Shown: positions 35,001 to 43,477 of the stretch, piece by piece
How positions within the stretch are numbered: the stretch's first letter is position 1
Layout of the letters: the number at the start of each line of letters is the position of its first letter
From: Staphylococcus debuckii
Lineage (GTDB): Bacteria; Bacillota; Bacilli; Staphylococcales; Staphylococcaceae
DNA: 64,000 nt
NCBI RefSeq assembly: GCF_003718735.1
Contig: NZ_CP033460.1
Location: 2,418,001 to 2,482,000 of the forward strand
Direction of reading: 5' to 3'
The notes under the pieces: generated by a model
The model's input: only the letters and a program-made list of their open reading frames with translations
Database searches by the model: none
Told to the model about the DNA's origin: nothing
Made by a program: the position numbers and the translations under genes

Positions 35001-35672
35001 TTACATTACCCATTCCACAACTTCATCTTGTGATTGACGTGTTTTATCACGTTTAGGGTCTTCTTTACGATAACCGAATGCGACCATTACAGAAGGTAAG
35101 AAGTATTCTGAGTTCATGATACCTTCATCTTCAAGGAATTTAGTCATTTCTTTCATTTTAAACCCTTCCATTGGACATGAATCTACACCTAATAATGCTG
35201 CTGCAGTCATCATATTACCTAAAGCAATGTACGTTTGCTTGCTGGCCCAATCCCATAATGAACGCTCGCTTTCATAAAGATTCAAGTTGTCATTTTGGAA
35301 AGAAGTAAAGCCTTTAACCATATCTTCAAGCTTTTCGTCTGGTACTTTCTGAATATCAGTCAACATATGTCTGAAATATTCAGAGTCAGCTTTAACATTT
35401 CTACGTGCAAGAAGAATCACGAAATGACTTGCTGTTTCTAATTTGCCGATTGCACCTGGTGCAACTTCTCTTAATTTTTCACGCATCTCTTCATTTTGTA
35501 CAACGACAAAACGCCATGGCTCAGAGCCGATAGAACTTGGTGACAAACGACCCGCTTCTAAAATTGTTTGAAAATCAGCATCGCTCACCTTTTTATCAGG
35601 ATTAAATTGCTTTGTTGCGTGTCTGAAATTAAAAGCGTCTATAATAATTTGACGCATCTCTTTGTTATCCAT
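35001..35672 (-). CDS. Nitroreductase family NAD(P)H flavoprotein (NfsB/YfkO-like)
   Basis: 223 aa FMN oxidoreductase. The fold marks are FRHATKQF, the FMN-phosphate segment SPSSIGSEPWRFVVV (about 45-59), the ASKQTYIALGNMMTAAALLG helix and a conserved CPMEGF turn. Such enzymes reduce nitroaromatics, quinones and flavins; the natural substrate is unclear. GGAGAGG lies four bases before the ATG. The next gene downstream of its promoter side encodes another flavodoxin-fold oxidoreductase in the same direction. Confidence 0.9.
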   Translation of the reverse strand: MDNKEMRQIIIDAFNFRHATKQFNPDKKVSDADFQTILEAGRLSPSSIGSEPWRFVVVQNEEMREKLREVAPGAIGKLETASHFVILLARRNVKADSEYFRHMLTDIQKVPDEKLEDMVKGFTSFQNDNLNLYESERSLWDWASKQTYIALGNMMTAAALLGVDSCPMEGFKMKEMTKFLEDEGIMNSEYFLPSVMVAFGYRKEDPKRDKTRQSQDEVVEWVM

Positions 35673-35744
35673 GGAACCTCTCCTTAATTAGTGATATTCA
35701 TAGTATAGAATACACCTCTCTCAGTTGAAAGGGATGTGTTTCTC

Positions 35745-36278
35745 TTATTGCTCAGCAAATTTCTCAACAAATCTTATATACGCGTCTGCATTGTCAGCAA
35801 TAGTAGCGAAGTTTTCGATATCATCTGTATTATAGATAGCATGTATACCATAGTAATGGCCGCCTACCAAATTTATAACTGCTTTCAATGGTATCACAAC
35901 TTCCTCAATCGAATAACCAATCGGACCAGAATGTTGATAATGATTTTCTGGTTGACCGCAAGAAATGGCTAAAGCAAAATGTTTACCTTTTAAAGCATCA
36001 CCACCATCGAAAGCAAATCCATGTGTATATACTTCGTCAAACCACTTTTGTAATAATGGAGGATAATTCATCCAAAACATCGGATACTGAAATACAATAT
36101 GATCATGTTCAGATAGTAATCGTTGTTCCTTCTCTACATCAATTTCTCCATTTGGATAAGTTTCATATAAATCATGAACCGTAACTAAGTCAGAACGCGA
36201 CTGCAAAGTTTCTTTCCACGTTTGATTAACATGGGCAGATTGTATCTCTGGATGTGCAATAATCACTAGCGTAGACAT
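35745..36278 (-). CDS. NAD(P)H-dependent quinone oxidoreductase, flavodoxin fold
   Basis: 177 aa, NQO1/KefF/YwrO type. It shows TLVIIAHPEIQSAHVNQTW at the N-terminus, VHDLYETYP, the DHIVFQYPMFWMNYPPLLQKW segment and DEVYTHGFAF. The protein binds FAD or FMN and performs two-electron reduction of quinones or serves as a potassium-efflux accessory. AAAGGATG lies seven to nine bases before ATG 36278; the frame begins at a TTG two codons earlier but that abuts the ribosome site. Confidence 0.88.
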   Translation of the reverse strand: MSTLVIIAHPEIQSAHVNQTWKETLQSRSDLVTVHDLYETYPNGEIDVEKEQRLLSEHDHIVFQYPMFWMNYPPLLQKWFDEVYTHGFAFDGGDALKGKHFALAISCGQPENHYQHSGPIGYSIEEVVIPLKAVINLVGGHYYGIHAIYNTDDIENFATIADNADAYIRFVEKFAEQ

Positions 36279-36306
36279 ATTCAATCATCCTTTCTATTTT
36301 TAAGCA

Positions 36307-36345
36307 AAATAAAATGAGAGGCTTCCCCAAGCCATCTCATTTTTG
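36307..36345. terminator. Hairpin between the oxidoreductase and the 58-aa gene
   Basis: AAATGAGA.GGCTT pairs with AAGCC.TCTCATTT around CCCC, with A and T runs on the two sides. On the minus strand it ends the small membrane-peptide gene at 36359. Confidence 0.8.
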
Positions 36346-36358
36346 ATTTGATATTTCG

Positions 36359-36535
36359 TTATTCCCCTTTTAATTCAATCATTAACTTTGCATAGTAAAA
36401 AATAAAGACGAGAATCATACTGATAGACATTGATTTCAAAAAGTTTTGTACAACTTCCCCAAAATCTACCAAATAATAAGTCAGTGTAGTGTTTGCAACA
36501 AAAGCAATTAAAATTAAAACTAATCTAAGTATCAT
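36359..36535 (-). CDS. 58-aa membrane peptide
   Basis: A short ORF starting MILRLVLILIAFVANTTL and ending MIELKGE. It has two hydrophobic stretches (about 4-20 and 37-50) separated by VDFGEVVQNFLKS. AGGGG stands ten bases before the ATG and a clean hairpin follows the stop, which together support a real gene. I do not recognise a family. It is similar in style to the small membrane proteins that staphylococci encode between metabolic genes. Confidence 0.7.
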   Translation of the reverse strand: MILRLVLILIAFVANTTLTYYLVDFGEVVQNFLKSMSISMILVFIFYYAKLMIELKGE

Positions 36536-36639
36536 ATCTCATCAACCCCTTTTGACTAGTTTACCCATTAATGTCACAATTTTCAATCAATTTTTACGAA
36601 TTATTTGAAATATTTGATAATTTTTACTAGAATACAAAA

Positions 36640-36672
36640 AAAGAACCGAGACAAAATTGTCTCAGTTCTTTG
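36640..36672 (-). terminator. Terminator of the serine dehydratase operon
   Basis: AAAGAACcGAGACA pairs with TGTCTCaGTTCTTT around AAAT, followed by TTTTTTT on the minus strand. Confidence 0.85.
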
Positions 36673-36727
36673 AATATCTTTATCTGATTGAATACATCGT
36701 TTTATGCAAATCGCATTACAATGTCTC

Positions 36728-37618
36728 TTATGACTTAACTTCAGCGTCGCCGAAGATTTTACGTTTAATCGCTTCACCAGTTGGAGTACCTGCTAATCCG
36801 CCTAAACCAGTTTCACGTAATTCTGCTGGTAAGTTACGGCCGATTTTGCCCATTGCTTCGATAACTTCATCAACTGGAATTCTGCTTTCTACACCTGCTA
36901 ATGCTAAGTCAGCAGAAATCAATGCGTTACCTGAACCGATTGCATTACGCATTACACAAGGGATTTCAACTAAACCAGCTACTGGGTCACATACAAGACC
37001 AAGCAAGTTACTTAAAGAAATGGCTAAAGCATGACCAGAAGCTTCTGGTGAGCCTCCGAAAATTTGAACAGCTGATGCTGCTGCAATCGCTGATGCTGAA
37101 CCAACTTCAGCTTGGCAACCACCTGTTGCGCCTGCAACACTTGCATTGTTTGCAACAACACGGCCGCAAATTGAAGCTGAGAATAAGAAGTCGACCATTT
37201 GATCTTCTGTTAGACCATGTGTGTCTTCTAATTTAAACAACGTTCCAGGAATTGTACCTGAAGAACCAGCTGTAGGAGTAGCACAAATGATACCCATTGC
37301 TGCATTCACTTCGTTAGTTGCAACTGCGCCCATAACCGCTTGCATCATTTCATTACCTGAAAGTGAATGATTGTTTTCATTATAGTTTTTAATTTTAATG
37401 GCATCTTGACCAGTATACCCTGTTACACTTTTAACGCCTTCGCCAGTTGTCCCTTTTTTAACTGCGTCGCGCATTACTTCCAAGTTTTGTTTCATTTGTT
37501 CACGAACTTCTTCTCTTGATTGTCCGCTTCGTTCCATCTCATCTTGGATCATAATTTCTGCGAAACTCATGTCATGTTTATTCGAGTAATCAATGATTTC
37601 TTGAATAGTATCAAACAT
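36728..37618 (-). CDS. sdaAA: L-serine dehydratase, iron-sulfur-dependent, alpha subunit
   Basis: 296 aa. With the beta subunit it deaminates L-serine to pyruvate and ammonia by a [4Fe-4S] cluster. Cluster and active-site segments are visible: CATPTAGSSGTIPG, SICGRVVANNASVAGATGGCQAEVGSA and LVCDPVAGLVEIPCVMRNA. AGAGGTG precedes the ATG. It follows sdaAB by 12 bp in the same operon and ends at a terminator. Confidence 0.95.
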   Translation of the reverse strand: MFDTIQEIIDYSNKHDMSFAEIMIQDEMERSGQSREEVREQMKQNLEVMRDAVKKGTTGEGVKSVTGYTGQDAIKIKNYNENNHSLSGNEMMQAVMGAVATNEVNAAMGIICATPTAGSSGTIPGTLFKLEDTHGLTEDQMVDFLFSASICGRVVANNASVAGATGGCQAEVGSASAIAAASAVQIFGGSPEASGHALAISLSNLLGLVCDPVAGLVEIPCVMRNAIGSGNALISADLALAGVESRIPVDEVIEAMGKIGRNLPAELRETGLGGLAGTPTGEAIKRKIFGDAEVKS

Positions 37619-37630
37619 AATTACACCTCT

Positions 37631-38308
37631 TTATTTAATATATGCAAAGTTTAAGTCGCTATATTTTTCTCTCATTTTATCTAATACATCTTCGCTAAGT
37701 GCTTTGTTTAGGTGCATTGCAATTAAGCAACCTTCTTGATTGATCGTCTTAATTTCTTCGTTAATATCTGCACCGTTTTCAATTAAATCATTAATCAAAT
37801 GATTAATTGTAGCATTATCCGTAGGCCCATCTACTTCTAAAATAGGTAAACCATGGTTCATTAAGATACATTGACCATTTACGTTAATACTTTTAATTTT
37901 AATTGTTCCGCCACCGATTGAAATACCGTTCACTTCAATGTGACGATCGCCGCTATCAGCTTTAATTAACGCACAGTTAGGATGTTCTCCTAAACTTTTG
38001 CCTGATTCTTCGATAAATTTAATTTTAATACCTTCATCTTTAGCAATTTCAACTGAATTTTTAATACGTTCATCAAAGGTACTATAACCTAATAATCCAC
38101 CAATGATAGCTACGTCAGTACCATGACCTAAATGTGTTTTTGCGAAAGATTCATAGTAATGAATTTCAATGTTTTCTGGTTCGCCTTGCAGTACTGTTCT
38201 TCCTGCGTTACCAATTTTTACTGCGCCTGCTGTATGTGAACTAGAAGGTCCCATCATTACAGGTCCGATGATATCAAATGCGCTCTGGAAATCCTTTTTT
38301 CTTGCCAT
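37631..38308 (-). CDS. sdaAB: L-serine dehydratase, iron-sulfur-dependent, beta subunit
   Basis: 225 aa. The serine-dehydratase beta motif SAFDIIGPVMMGPSSSHTAGAV lies at residues 8-29, and an ACT-like regulatory domain (LPILEVDGPTDNATINHLI) occupies about 150-220. It pairs with SdaAA encoded 12 bp downstream. AAGGAG is rather far (13 bases) from the ATG. Immediately upstream lies the truncated PfoR-like gene, which in other staphylococci is complete, as I recall, and co-located with these genes. Confidence 0.94.
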   Translation of the reverse strand: MARKKDFQSAFDIIGPVMMGPSSSHTAGAVKIGNAGRTVLQGEPENIEIHYYESFAKTHLGHGTDVAIIGGLLGYSTFDERIKNSVEIAKDEGIKIKFIEESGKSLGEHPNCALIKADSGDRHIEVNGISIGGGTIKIKSINVNGQCILMNHGLPILEVDGPTDNATINHLINDLIENGADINEEIKTINQEGCLIAMHLNKALSEDVLDKMREKYSDLNFAYIK

Positions 38309-38350
38309 AGCGTAGAGTCATCTCCTTATCTATTTGTTAGAAACGAAATA

Positions 38351-38917
38351 TTAGTTTGCTTGAGTTGATGTTTTACGTCCTGGTAATTTTTCACTAAGTT
38401 TATTGAAATTGATTTTATTGATAAGTTTAGCCAAGATCCAACCAAGTATAATACTTGTAATGGCAACAGCAACAATACCGATAATACTAGGGATTGGTTT
38501 GTTGAAACCGAATAATACAACTGCACCAGCTATTGGTGTAGCCATACCCGTTACGTTGATTACTAAACCAACGGCAGTAACGATGATTGCATTGAATACG
38601 CCTATAATCGCATTGGCACCATAGAGTTGTATTGGATATTGGGCGATAGTATCGATTTGAGTAAGGGGTTCAATTGCAACGGCAAACGCTTTACCAAGAT
38701 TACCGATTTTCAATCCTCTGAATAACATGAAGTTCGCAAATGAAGCACCTGTACATGTTAATGCACCGATTGCCATTGGAACGCCAGTTAATCCTAGCAA
38801 GCTTGTTAATACCATTGAACTTAAAGGAGTCATACCTACCACTGGAATGATCAATCCTAAAATAACTGCTAATGCATATGGGTTATTGTCTCCAACTGCT
38901 GTAATCGCACCACCGAT
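38351..38917 (-). pseudogene. 5'-truncated PfoR-like membrane protein (EIIC-like)
   Basis: The frame from 38917 to the stop at 38351 reads IGGAITAVGDNNPYALAVIL, then GLIIPVVGMTPLSSMV and several membrane helices, ending KLPGRKTSTQAN. It lines up in style with the C-terminal part of staphylococcal PfoR-like/EIIC-like proteins, which are considerably longer. A TAA (38918-38920) and unrelated AT-rich sequence precede it, with no start codon or ribosome site in place; the first in-frame candidate (TTG 38854) lies inside a helix. The likely cause is loss of the 5' half. Confidence 0.75.
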
Positions 38918-38929
38918 TTATTTTCCGTT

Positions 38930-38945
38930 GACTACTATAACACTT
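38930..38945 (-). promoter_or_regulatory. Possible promoter for the remnant and sdaAB-sdaAA
   Basis: On the minus strand TGTTATAGT (38933-38941) is an extended -10 element directly upstream of the truncated pfoR-like frame. It could be the promoter that now serves the serine dehydratase genes. No convincing -35. Confidence 0.35.
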
Positions 38946-39012
38946 TGCAAATCAAGTTTAAACCAACTATTTGCAAGAATTTGTTGGGAAAACCGAGTAC
39001 ATCCCTTGGCAT

Positions 39013-39027
39013 TGTAAGCGTTTGTCT
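39013..39027. promoter_or_regulatory. Weak cre-like site
   Basis: TTGTAAGCGTTTGTC matches the cre consensus except at one fixed base (T for C). It lies upstream of the putative serine dehydratase promoter on the minus strand. Confidence 0.35.
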
Positions 39028-39281
39028 TGTATAGACATCTAAAAAGTTCTAATATACTGAAATTTACGAACTTTATCCTATATTTAACTCACCTTAAATA
39101 CTTCTTAACATAACTGTGTAATGCTAAGAGTGAAGAGATTATTTGATAAGTTATTATCTTAATCACTTTCTTCATTCATAGGTTGATATTTTTTGTCTAC
39201 CTCATCCTGCCGATCCAACATACCGAAATCACAACAATGGATGACCAGACACTTTCATTTTGGAATAGGAGTGTTGTTCGC

Positions 39282-39842
39282 ATGGTAATGAAGTTAAGTA
39301 CAAAGAAATGCTTGCTTCATGTTTCTACAATCGCATTAAGCGGTTTATTATTTACTAATACGTCTGGAGTGATGAATGCTGCTGAAAGCAATGATATCTC
39401 AAACCAACAATCCGCTGAGCAATCCGCTTTGGTTACAAACACTGATACGACAAAGCAAAACACTGATTACGCAAATTCAGCTCACGTGGCTGACGCTAAT
39501 ACAGATGAATCCGCTTCGTCTCCTCTCAAGCAAACTGCAAACTCTAATGCAGGAACCCATTCAAATACAGAGGGAAGCGTTTCAACAAATGCTGATCAGT
39601 CAACCAACAGCCAGCAAGCGACTCAAAAGAAAGAGATGCAGCAACCAGCAGCAACTCATGAAAATCAAGCAGGGAAAGATGATAGCGCAAAATCTCAAAG
39701 CGAAGCCTCATCATACTCTGACTTGCCAGAAGCAGGACACGTTGACCATCCAGAACAGGGTGCTGTCATAGCCATTATTATCGGTATCGTAGTTTCAACT
39801 ATTGCGTTGATTAAAACACGCAGACAAAGTATAAAGAAATAA
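39282..39842 (+). CDS. Small LPXTG-type (LPEAG) cell-wall-anchored surface protein
   Basis: 186 aa. A signal peptide (basic STKK, then LLHVSTIALSGLLFTN, cleavage near NAAES) is followed by a low-complexity Ser/Thr/Asn/Gln-rich stalk of about 110 residues. The sorting signal is LPEAG, then 15 residues on the hydrophobic AVIAIIIGIVVSTIALI and tail KTRRQSIKK. LPXAG variants are accepted by staphylococcal sortase A. There is no folded ligand-binding domain. The frame opens earlier, but GGAGTG lies eight bases before ATG 39282. Role unknown; sortase A is encoded at 59798-60406. Confidence 0.8.
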   Translation: MVMKLSTKKCLLHVSTIALSGLLFTNTSGVMNAAESNDISNQQSAEQSALVTNTDTTKQNTDYANSAHVADANTDESASSPLKQTANSNAGTHSNTEGSVSTNADQSTNSQQATQKKEMQQPAATHENQAGKDDSAKSQSEASSYSDLPEAGHVDHPEQGAVIAIIIGIVVSTIALIKTRRQSIKK

Positions 39843-39927
39843 AACTCAACTAAAAATTTAAGTATTATTTCTAATTTAACGGTATATTTTATCCTTAATA
39901 TCACCCAAAAACCCTTAACATTCAAAA

Positions 39928-39976
39928 AGAACCAAAACGTTTAACTTCCCTTTCATCAAACGTTTTGGTTCTTTTC
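39928..39976. terminator. Bidirectional terminator
   Basis: AAGAACCAAAACGTTT pairs perfectly with AAACGTTTTGGTTCTT between the convergent surface-protein and LacI-type genes, with T runs both ways. Confidence 0.9.
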
Positions 39977-39989
39977 TTATTTCAAATAT

Positions 39990-41006
39990 TTATTGGCTTG
40001 AATCTCTAATTATCACTTGAGAAACCAGCCAATCTGATTTTATTTTAGTAGTTTCACCTTCGAAGAATTTTTGCAACTGTTTAAAAATAGAAGCACCGAT
40101 TTCATTTGCAGCAACACCCACAGCAGTTAATTGAGGTTGAGTTGCTGTATTCCAACTGTTTTCTTCTAAAGTTACAATTGCAATATCTTCTGGTACCTTC
40201 AATCCTTTACGATGCAATGCATGTAAAACACCGTTTAACAAAGCATGATTTGCAGTAATAAGCGCAGTCGGCAATTTACCGCTATTGAATACTTGTTCGA
40301 CAGCTTCACTGCCGTAGTTCTCAGTCGCATTCATACTTAAATCTGTATATTGATACGTAATTAAACGTTCATCCATGCTTAAATCATAATCTTCCAAAGC
40401 AGCTTTATACCCCATTCTGCTATCAGCAGCTGTGCTGGTTTCTGGATTGCCTAATAGTAGACCAATCACTTTATGCTGCTGTCTTAATAAGTGCTCTGCT
40501 GCCTTGTATGCTGAATCCTCATGATTCAATCCAATATAGGGTAAAGATTCATCCTCTATATGGTTATCAATAATCAGCATCGGAATATCACGCCATCTCT
40601 GTGCAATACGCATCTGTGCAGACACTGGAGAAACAATGATACCGTCTACTTGCTGGGAAACAAACCAATCAATTAATTCATCTTGACGCGCTGCATTTTC
40701 ATTTGAAGCCATTGCAATAATGCGAATAGATTCGGATCCTTCTTGATGTTCAATTGCATCAATAATAGAAGCGTAATAAGCATCATGTCTTGGAATAATA
40801 AATGCAATCGTCTTGGTTTGCTCTCCTCTCAGAGATTGTATATAACGACTCGGTTCATAGCCGAGCATTTCTAATGCTTCTACTACTTTATCTCTGGCAC
40901 TATCACTAGCTACATGCCGCTTATCTTCCAATATCTTGTTAACCGTTGCGATAGATAAACCTGAAATTCTAGCAATATCATGTAATGTAGGTTGTGATTT
41001 TTTCAT
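39990..41006 (-). CDS. LacI family transcriptional regulator
   Basis: 338 aa. N-terminal helix-turn-helix and hinge (TLHDIARISGLSIATVNKIL, residues 7-26; DSARDKVVEALEMLGYEPSR) precede a periplasmic-binding-protein-like sensor domain (IDGIIVSP-type strand, LLGNPETSTAADSRMGY, VTLEENSW). The recognition helix has ATVNKIL where ATVSRVL is usual. GAGGAAG precedes the ATG. Its target is not evident: the downstream neighbour is the surface-protein gene, convergent, and the upstream neighbour on the same strand is an alpha/beta hydrolase 74 bp away. Confidence 0.9.
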   Translation of the reverse strand: MKKSQPTLHDIARISGLSIATVNKILEDKRHVASDSARDKVVEALEMLGYEPSRYIQSLRGEQTKTIAFIIPRHDAYYASIIDAIEHQEGSESIRIIAMASNENAARQDELIDWFVSQQVDGIIVSPVSAQMRIAQRWRDIPMLIIDNHIEDESLPYIGLNHEDSAYKAAEHLLRQQHKVIGLLLGNPETSTAADSRMGYKAALEDYDLSMDERLITYQYTDLSMNATENYGSEAVEQVFNSGKLPTALITANHALLNGVLHALHRKGLKVPEDIAIVTLEENSWNTATQPQLTAVGVAANEIGASIFKQLQKFFEGETTKIKSDWLVSQVIIRDSSQ

Positions 41007-41079
41007 TTTAAAAACTTCCTCACTTTATTTTACTGAAAATTAACTTTTAAGACTGCCCGCACTCTTAAATCTTTACTTT

Positions 41080-41850
41080 TTATTCATTATCTTGTTCTAC
41101 ACAAGACAATTCGAACTCTAACCAATTGACAATATCTGAAAGTAACATACCACGATAGGAGGTTACATTCAGCAACTCATGATTCAAGCCATCATAAATA
41201 CGTAAAGATTTGTGTGTAGTATCTGCTTCTTTATAAAATTGAATGGCATCATCTGAACTGACTACTTTGTCGTCCCCACCATGCATAATCAGTACACGAT
41301 CAGTAAACTGCTTATAATTAATATGAATTTCATGCAGACGTTGGCGGAAATTTTGAATCATCCGTTGTTTTTGTACACTTTCCATTCCCTTATCTTCTTC
41401 CTCATTAGAAGATTCATCTCCGGCATCATCTCTCAATAAAGGTTGTCCAGTCGGAGATAAACCTCCGCAAGATACAAAGCCTAATACTTCATCCGGATGC
41501 TTAATACCGAACATCGCTGCAATAGATCCTCCGACACCATGACCTAATATAAACACTTCACCCGGCAATTGCTTTTTCACATAATCTACTACGGCTTTTA
41601 AATCTTCCACTAAAATATCTATACGCTCATGTAATTCTTTAATTCCTGAAGTATTAGAATGGCTACGTTGGTCATACCGTATCACATTAAAATCATATTC
41701 ATTAAAGAAAGCTGTTACTTCATCGTAATCATCCAACTCTTCAGTCAAGCCATGCACCACTATCAAATTCGCAATTGGACTTTCCCCTAAACTGATTTTG
41801 GCATATAAATTTGTAGAGTCGAATGATGAAATATAATTAATATCAGACAC
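41080..41850 (-). CDS. Alpha/beta hydrolase (S33-like) with a substituted nucleophile position
   Basis: 256 aa. The fold is that of monoacylglycerol-lipase-like S33 hydrolases: VVHGLTEELDDY (oxyanion region), RYDQRSHSNTSG, the elbow ILGHGVGGSI, acid HGGDDKVV and base GLNHELLN. At the elbow the expected GHSxGG reads GHGVGG, so the nucleophile Ser position (residue 105) is Gly, codon GGT at 41536-41538. Asp and His are kept. An acidic insert (DDAGDESSNEEEDKG) lies in the cap. GTG 41850 is chosen because AGAGG stands nine bases upstream; a TTG at 41871 lacks a site. Confidence 0.8.
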   Translation of the reverse strand: MSDINYISSFDSTNLYAKISLGESPIANLIVVHGLTEELDDYDEVTAFFNEYDFNVIRYDQRSHSNTSGIKELHERIDILVEDLKAVVDYVKKQLPGEVFILGHGVGGSIAAMFGIKHPDEVLGFVSCGGLSPTGQPLLRDDAGDESSNEEEDKGMESVQKQRMIQNFRQRLHEIHINYKQFTDRVLIMHGGDDKVVSSDDAIQFYKEADTTHKSLRIYDGLNHELLNVTSYRGMLLSDIVNWLEFELSCVEQDNE

Positions 41851-42051
41851 AAATAACAACCTCTCTCTCAATTTTGTCGTTTATACTTTATTTACCCCAA
41901 CCTAATATAGAAAATACACACATTTGCTTATTAACTCCAAAGGTCATCGTAATTATTTTACATTACCTTCATTGGAGGATTAAAATAAGAAAGTCATCTA
42001 CAAAAAAACTACTTTTGTTGTTTAATTAATAAAGTTTAACAAATGGATTGA

Positions 42052-42102
42052 TATTAGGTACATTATTAGAATTCAAAAATAACATCAAGGATTTCACCTA
42101 AT
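42052..42102. promoter_or_regulatory. Inverted repeat upstream of the nickel transporter
   Basis: ATTAGGT (42053-42059) and ACCTAAT (42096-42102) face each other just upstream of the nixA-like gene. A metal-responsive regulator site is conceivable, but spacing is wide and no known consensus is met. Confidence 0.25.
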
Positions 42103-42123
42103 AATCGTGAAAGAAGGAATAAT

Positions 42124-43137
42124 GTGAACACTAAATTTTCACAATGGAGTTGGCTGCCATATGTCAGTATTGTCTGCCTACTTCATATTATCGGCTTTGT
42201 ATGCTTGTGGATTGCTGCGAAAGATGCACATATTCTTTTAGCCATGGGGTTACTTGCTTATACGCTGGGCCTGAGACATGCGTTTGATGCAGACCATATA
42301 GCGGCCATTGATAATACAGTGCGTAAATTGTTGCAGCAAAGAAAGGATCCCGCAGGCGTAGGTTTTTATTTTTCTATCGGACATTCTACTGTGGTCTTTA
42401 TCATGGCAGTTTTACTTGGAATTTCCGTCCACTGGGCAAAAAGTCAATTGCCTCATTTCCAAGAAATCGGCGGCACAATTGGTACGATAGTCTCTGGAGT
42501 CTTCTTGTTATTAATCGGTATCTTAAATTTAATTATCTTAGTGTCACTCGTTAAATTATTTACAAAACTTAAAGAGCAGAAAGTCAGCCATCAAGAGCTA
42601 GATCAGTTGTTAGATTCAAGAGGATTCTTTACCCGCTTCATTGGTCCATATTTCAAATTGATCAACCAAAGTTGGCATGTTTTACCGCTTGGCTTTTTAT
42701 TCGGCTTAGGATTTGACACTGCGAGCGAAATTGCTTTACTAGCATTGTCTTCAGGTGCTTCTCAGCATGCTATCTCCTTTATAGGCATTATTTCCTTGCC
42801 TATTCTATTTGCAGCAGGCATGAGTCTACTAGACACCTTAGATGGCATCTTAATGAAGTCTGCCTACAATTGGGCATTTCTAAATCCAGTCCGCAAGATT
42901 TACTATAATATCACAATCACTGCAGTATCAGTTATCGCTGCCCTTATAATCGGAATGATTGAATTGCTGCAAATTATGGGTGATAAGTTCCACTTCCAAG
43001 GTGCATTCTGGCAACTTGTTCAGTCTATGAAATTTGACTATATTGGCTATATTCTCGTAGCCGTCTTTATTTTAACTTGGTTCATATCAACTTTGATTTG
43101 GAAACTAAATCACTTTGATGAAAAAAGTTCCTCATAG
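42124..43137 (+). CDS. nixA: Nickel/cobalt transporter, NiCoT (NixA/HoxN) family
   Basis: 337 aa, eight membrane segments. The NiCoT signature is RHAFDADHIAAIDNT (about 57-71), with LGFDTASEIALL near 200 and a second membrane motif FAAGMSLLDTLDG. It takes up Ni(II), in staphylococci chiefly for urease. GTG start with AAGGA five bases upstream. No urease genes are in the window. It faces azlD on the opposite strand with only 12 bp between stop codons. Confidence 0.92.
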   Translation: MNTKFSQWSWLPYVSIVCLLHIIGFVCLWIAAKDAHILLAMGLLAYTLGLRHAFDADHIAAIDNTVRKLLQQRKDPAGVGFYFSIGHSTVVFIMAVLLGISVHWAKSQLPHFQEIGGTIGTIVSGVFLLLIGILNLIILVSLVKLFTKLKEQKVSHQELDQLLDSRGFFTRFIGPYFKLINQSWHVLPLGFLFGLGFDTASEIALLALSSGASQHAISFIGIISLPILFAAGMSLLDTLDGILMKSAYNWAFLNPVRKIYYNITITAVSVIAALIIGMIELLQIMGDKFHFQGAFWQLVQSMKFDYIGYILVAVFILTWFISTLIWKLNHFDEKSSS

Positions 43138-43149
43138 AGCCCTAGCTGC

Positions 43150-43476
43150 TTAAAATACTAATTGCACTAGCAACATATAGACAATAGTACCTCCAGCAAT
43201 AGAAATCAGCATATTACGCTTGATCAGATGCAAGCCGACCAGCACACCTATAGCAATCAATTCTGGAATTCCGTGACTGCCAGACATAATAGGAGTCTTG
43301 CGTAAAGCATAAACGACTAAGAAACCAAATACAGCTGCTGGCAAAACTGCACCTAAATATTGCACATATTTAGGTGTTTCTTTATTTTTAGAAAAAATCA
43401 TGAAAGGCAGAAAACGTGTTAACATCGTGCCTAATACGACGACGCCGATTGTAATAATTTGCTGTGTCAATGTCAT
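43150..43476 (-). CDS. azlD: AzlD family small membrane subunit, branched-chain amino acid export
   Basis: 108 aa, about four hydrophobic segments, with the AzlD pattern [12 protein letters not shown] and [24 protein letters not shown]. It acts with AzlC as an exporter of branched-chain amino acids or their analogues. The ATG at 43474-43476 lies one base after the azlC stop codon (TAAGATG arrangement), implying translational coupling. The longer frame upstream lies inside azlC and is not used. Confidence 0.9.
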   Translation of the reverse strand: MTLTQQIITIGVVVLGTMLTRFLPFMIFSKNKETPKYVQYLGAVLPAAVFGFLVVYALRKTPIMSGSHGIPELIAIGVLVGLHLIKRNMLISIAGGTIVYMLLVQLVF

Positions 43477-43477
43477 C

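Noticed and set aside
38326..38526. 66-aa minus-strand frame in the pfoR remnant
   Set aside because: Out-of-frame overlap with the remnant; no motif.
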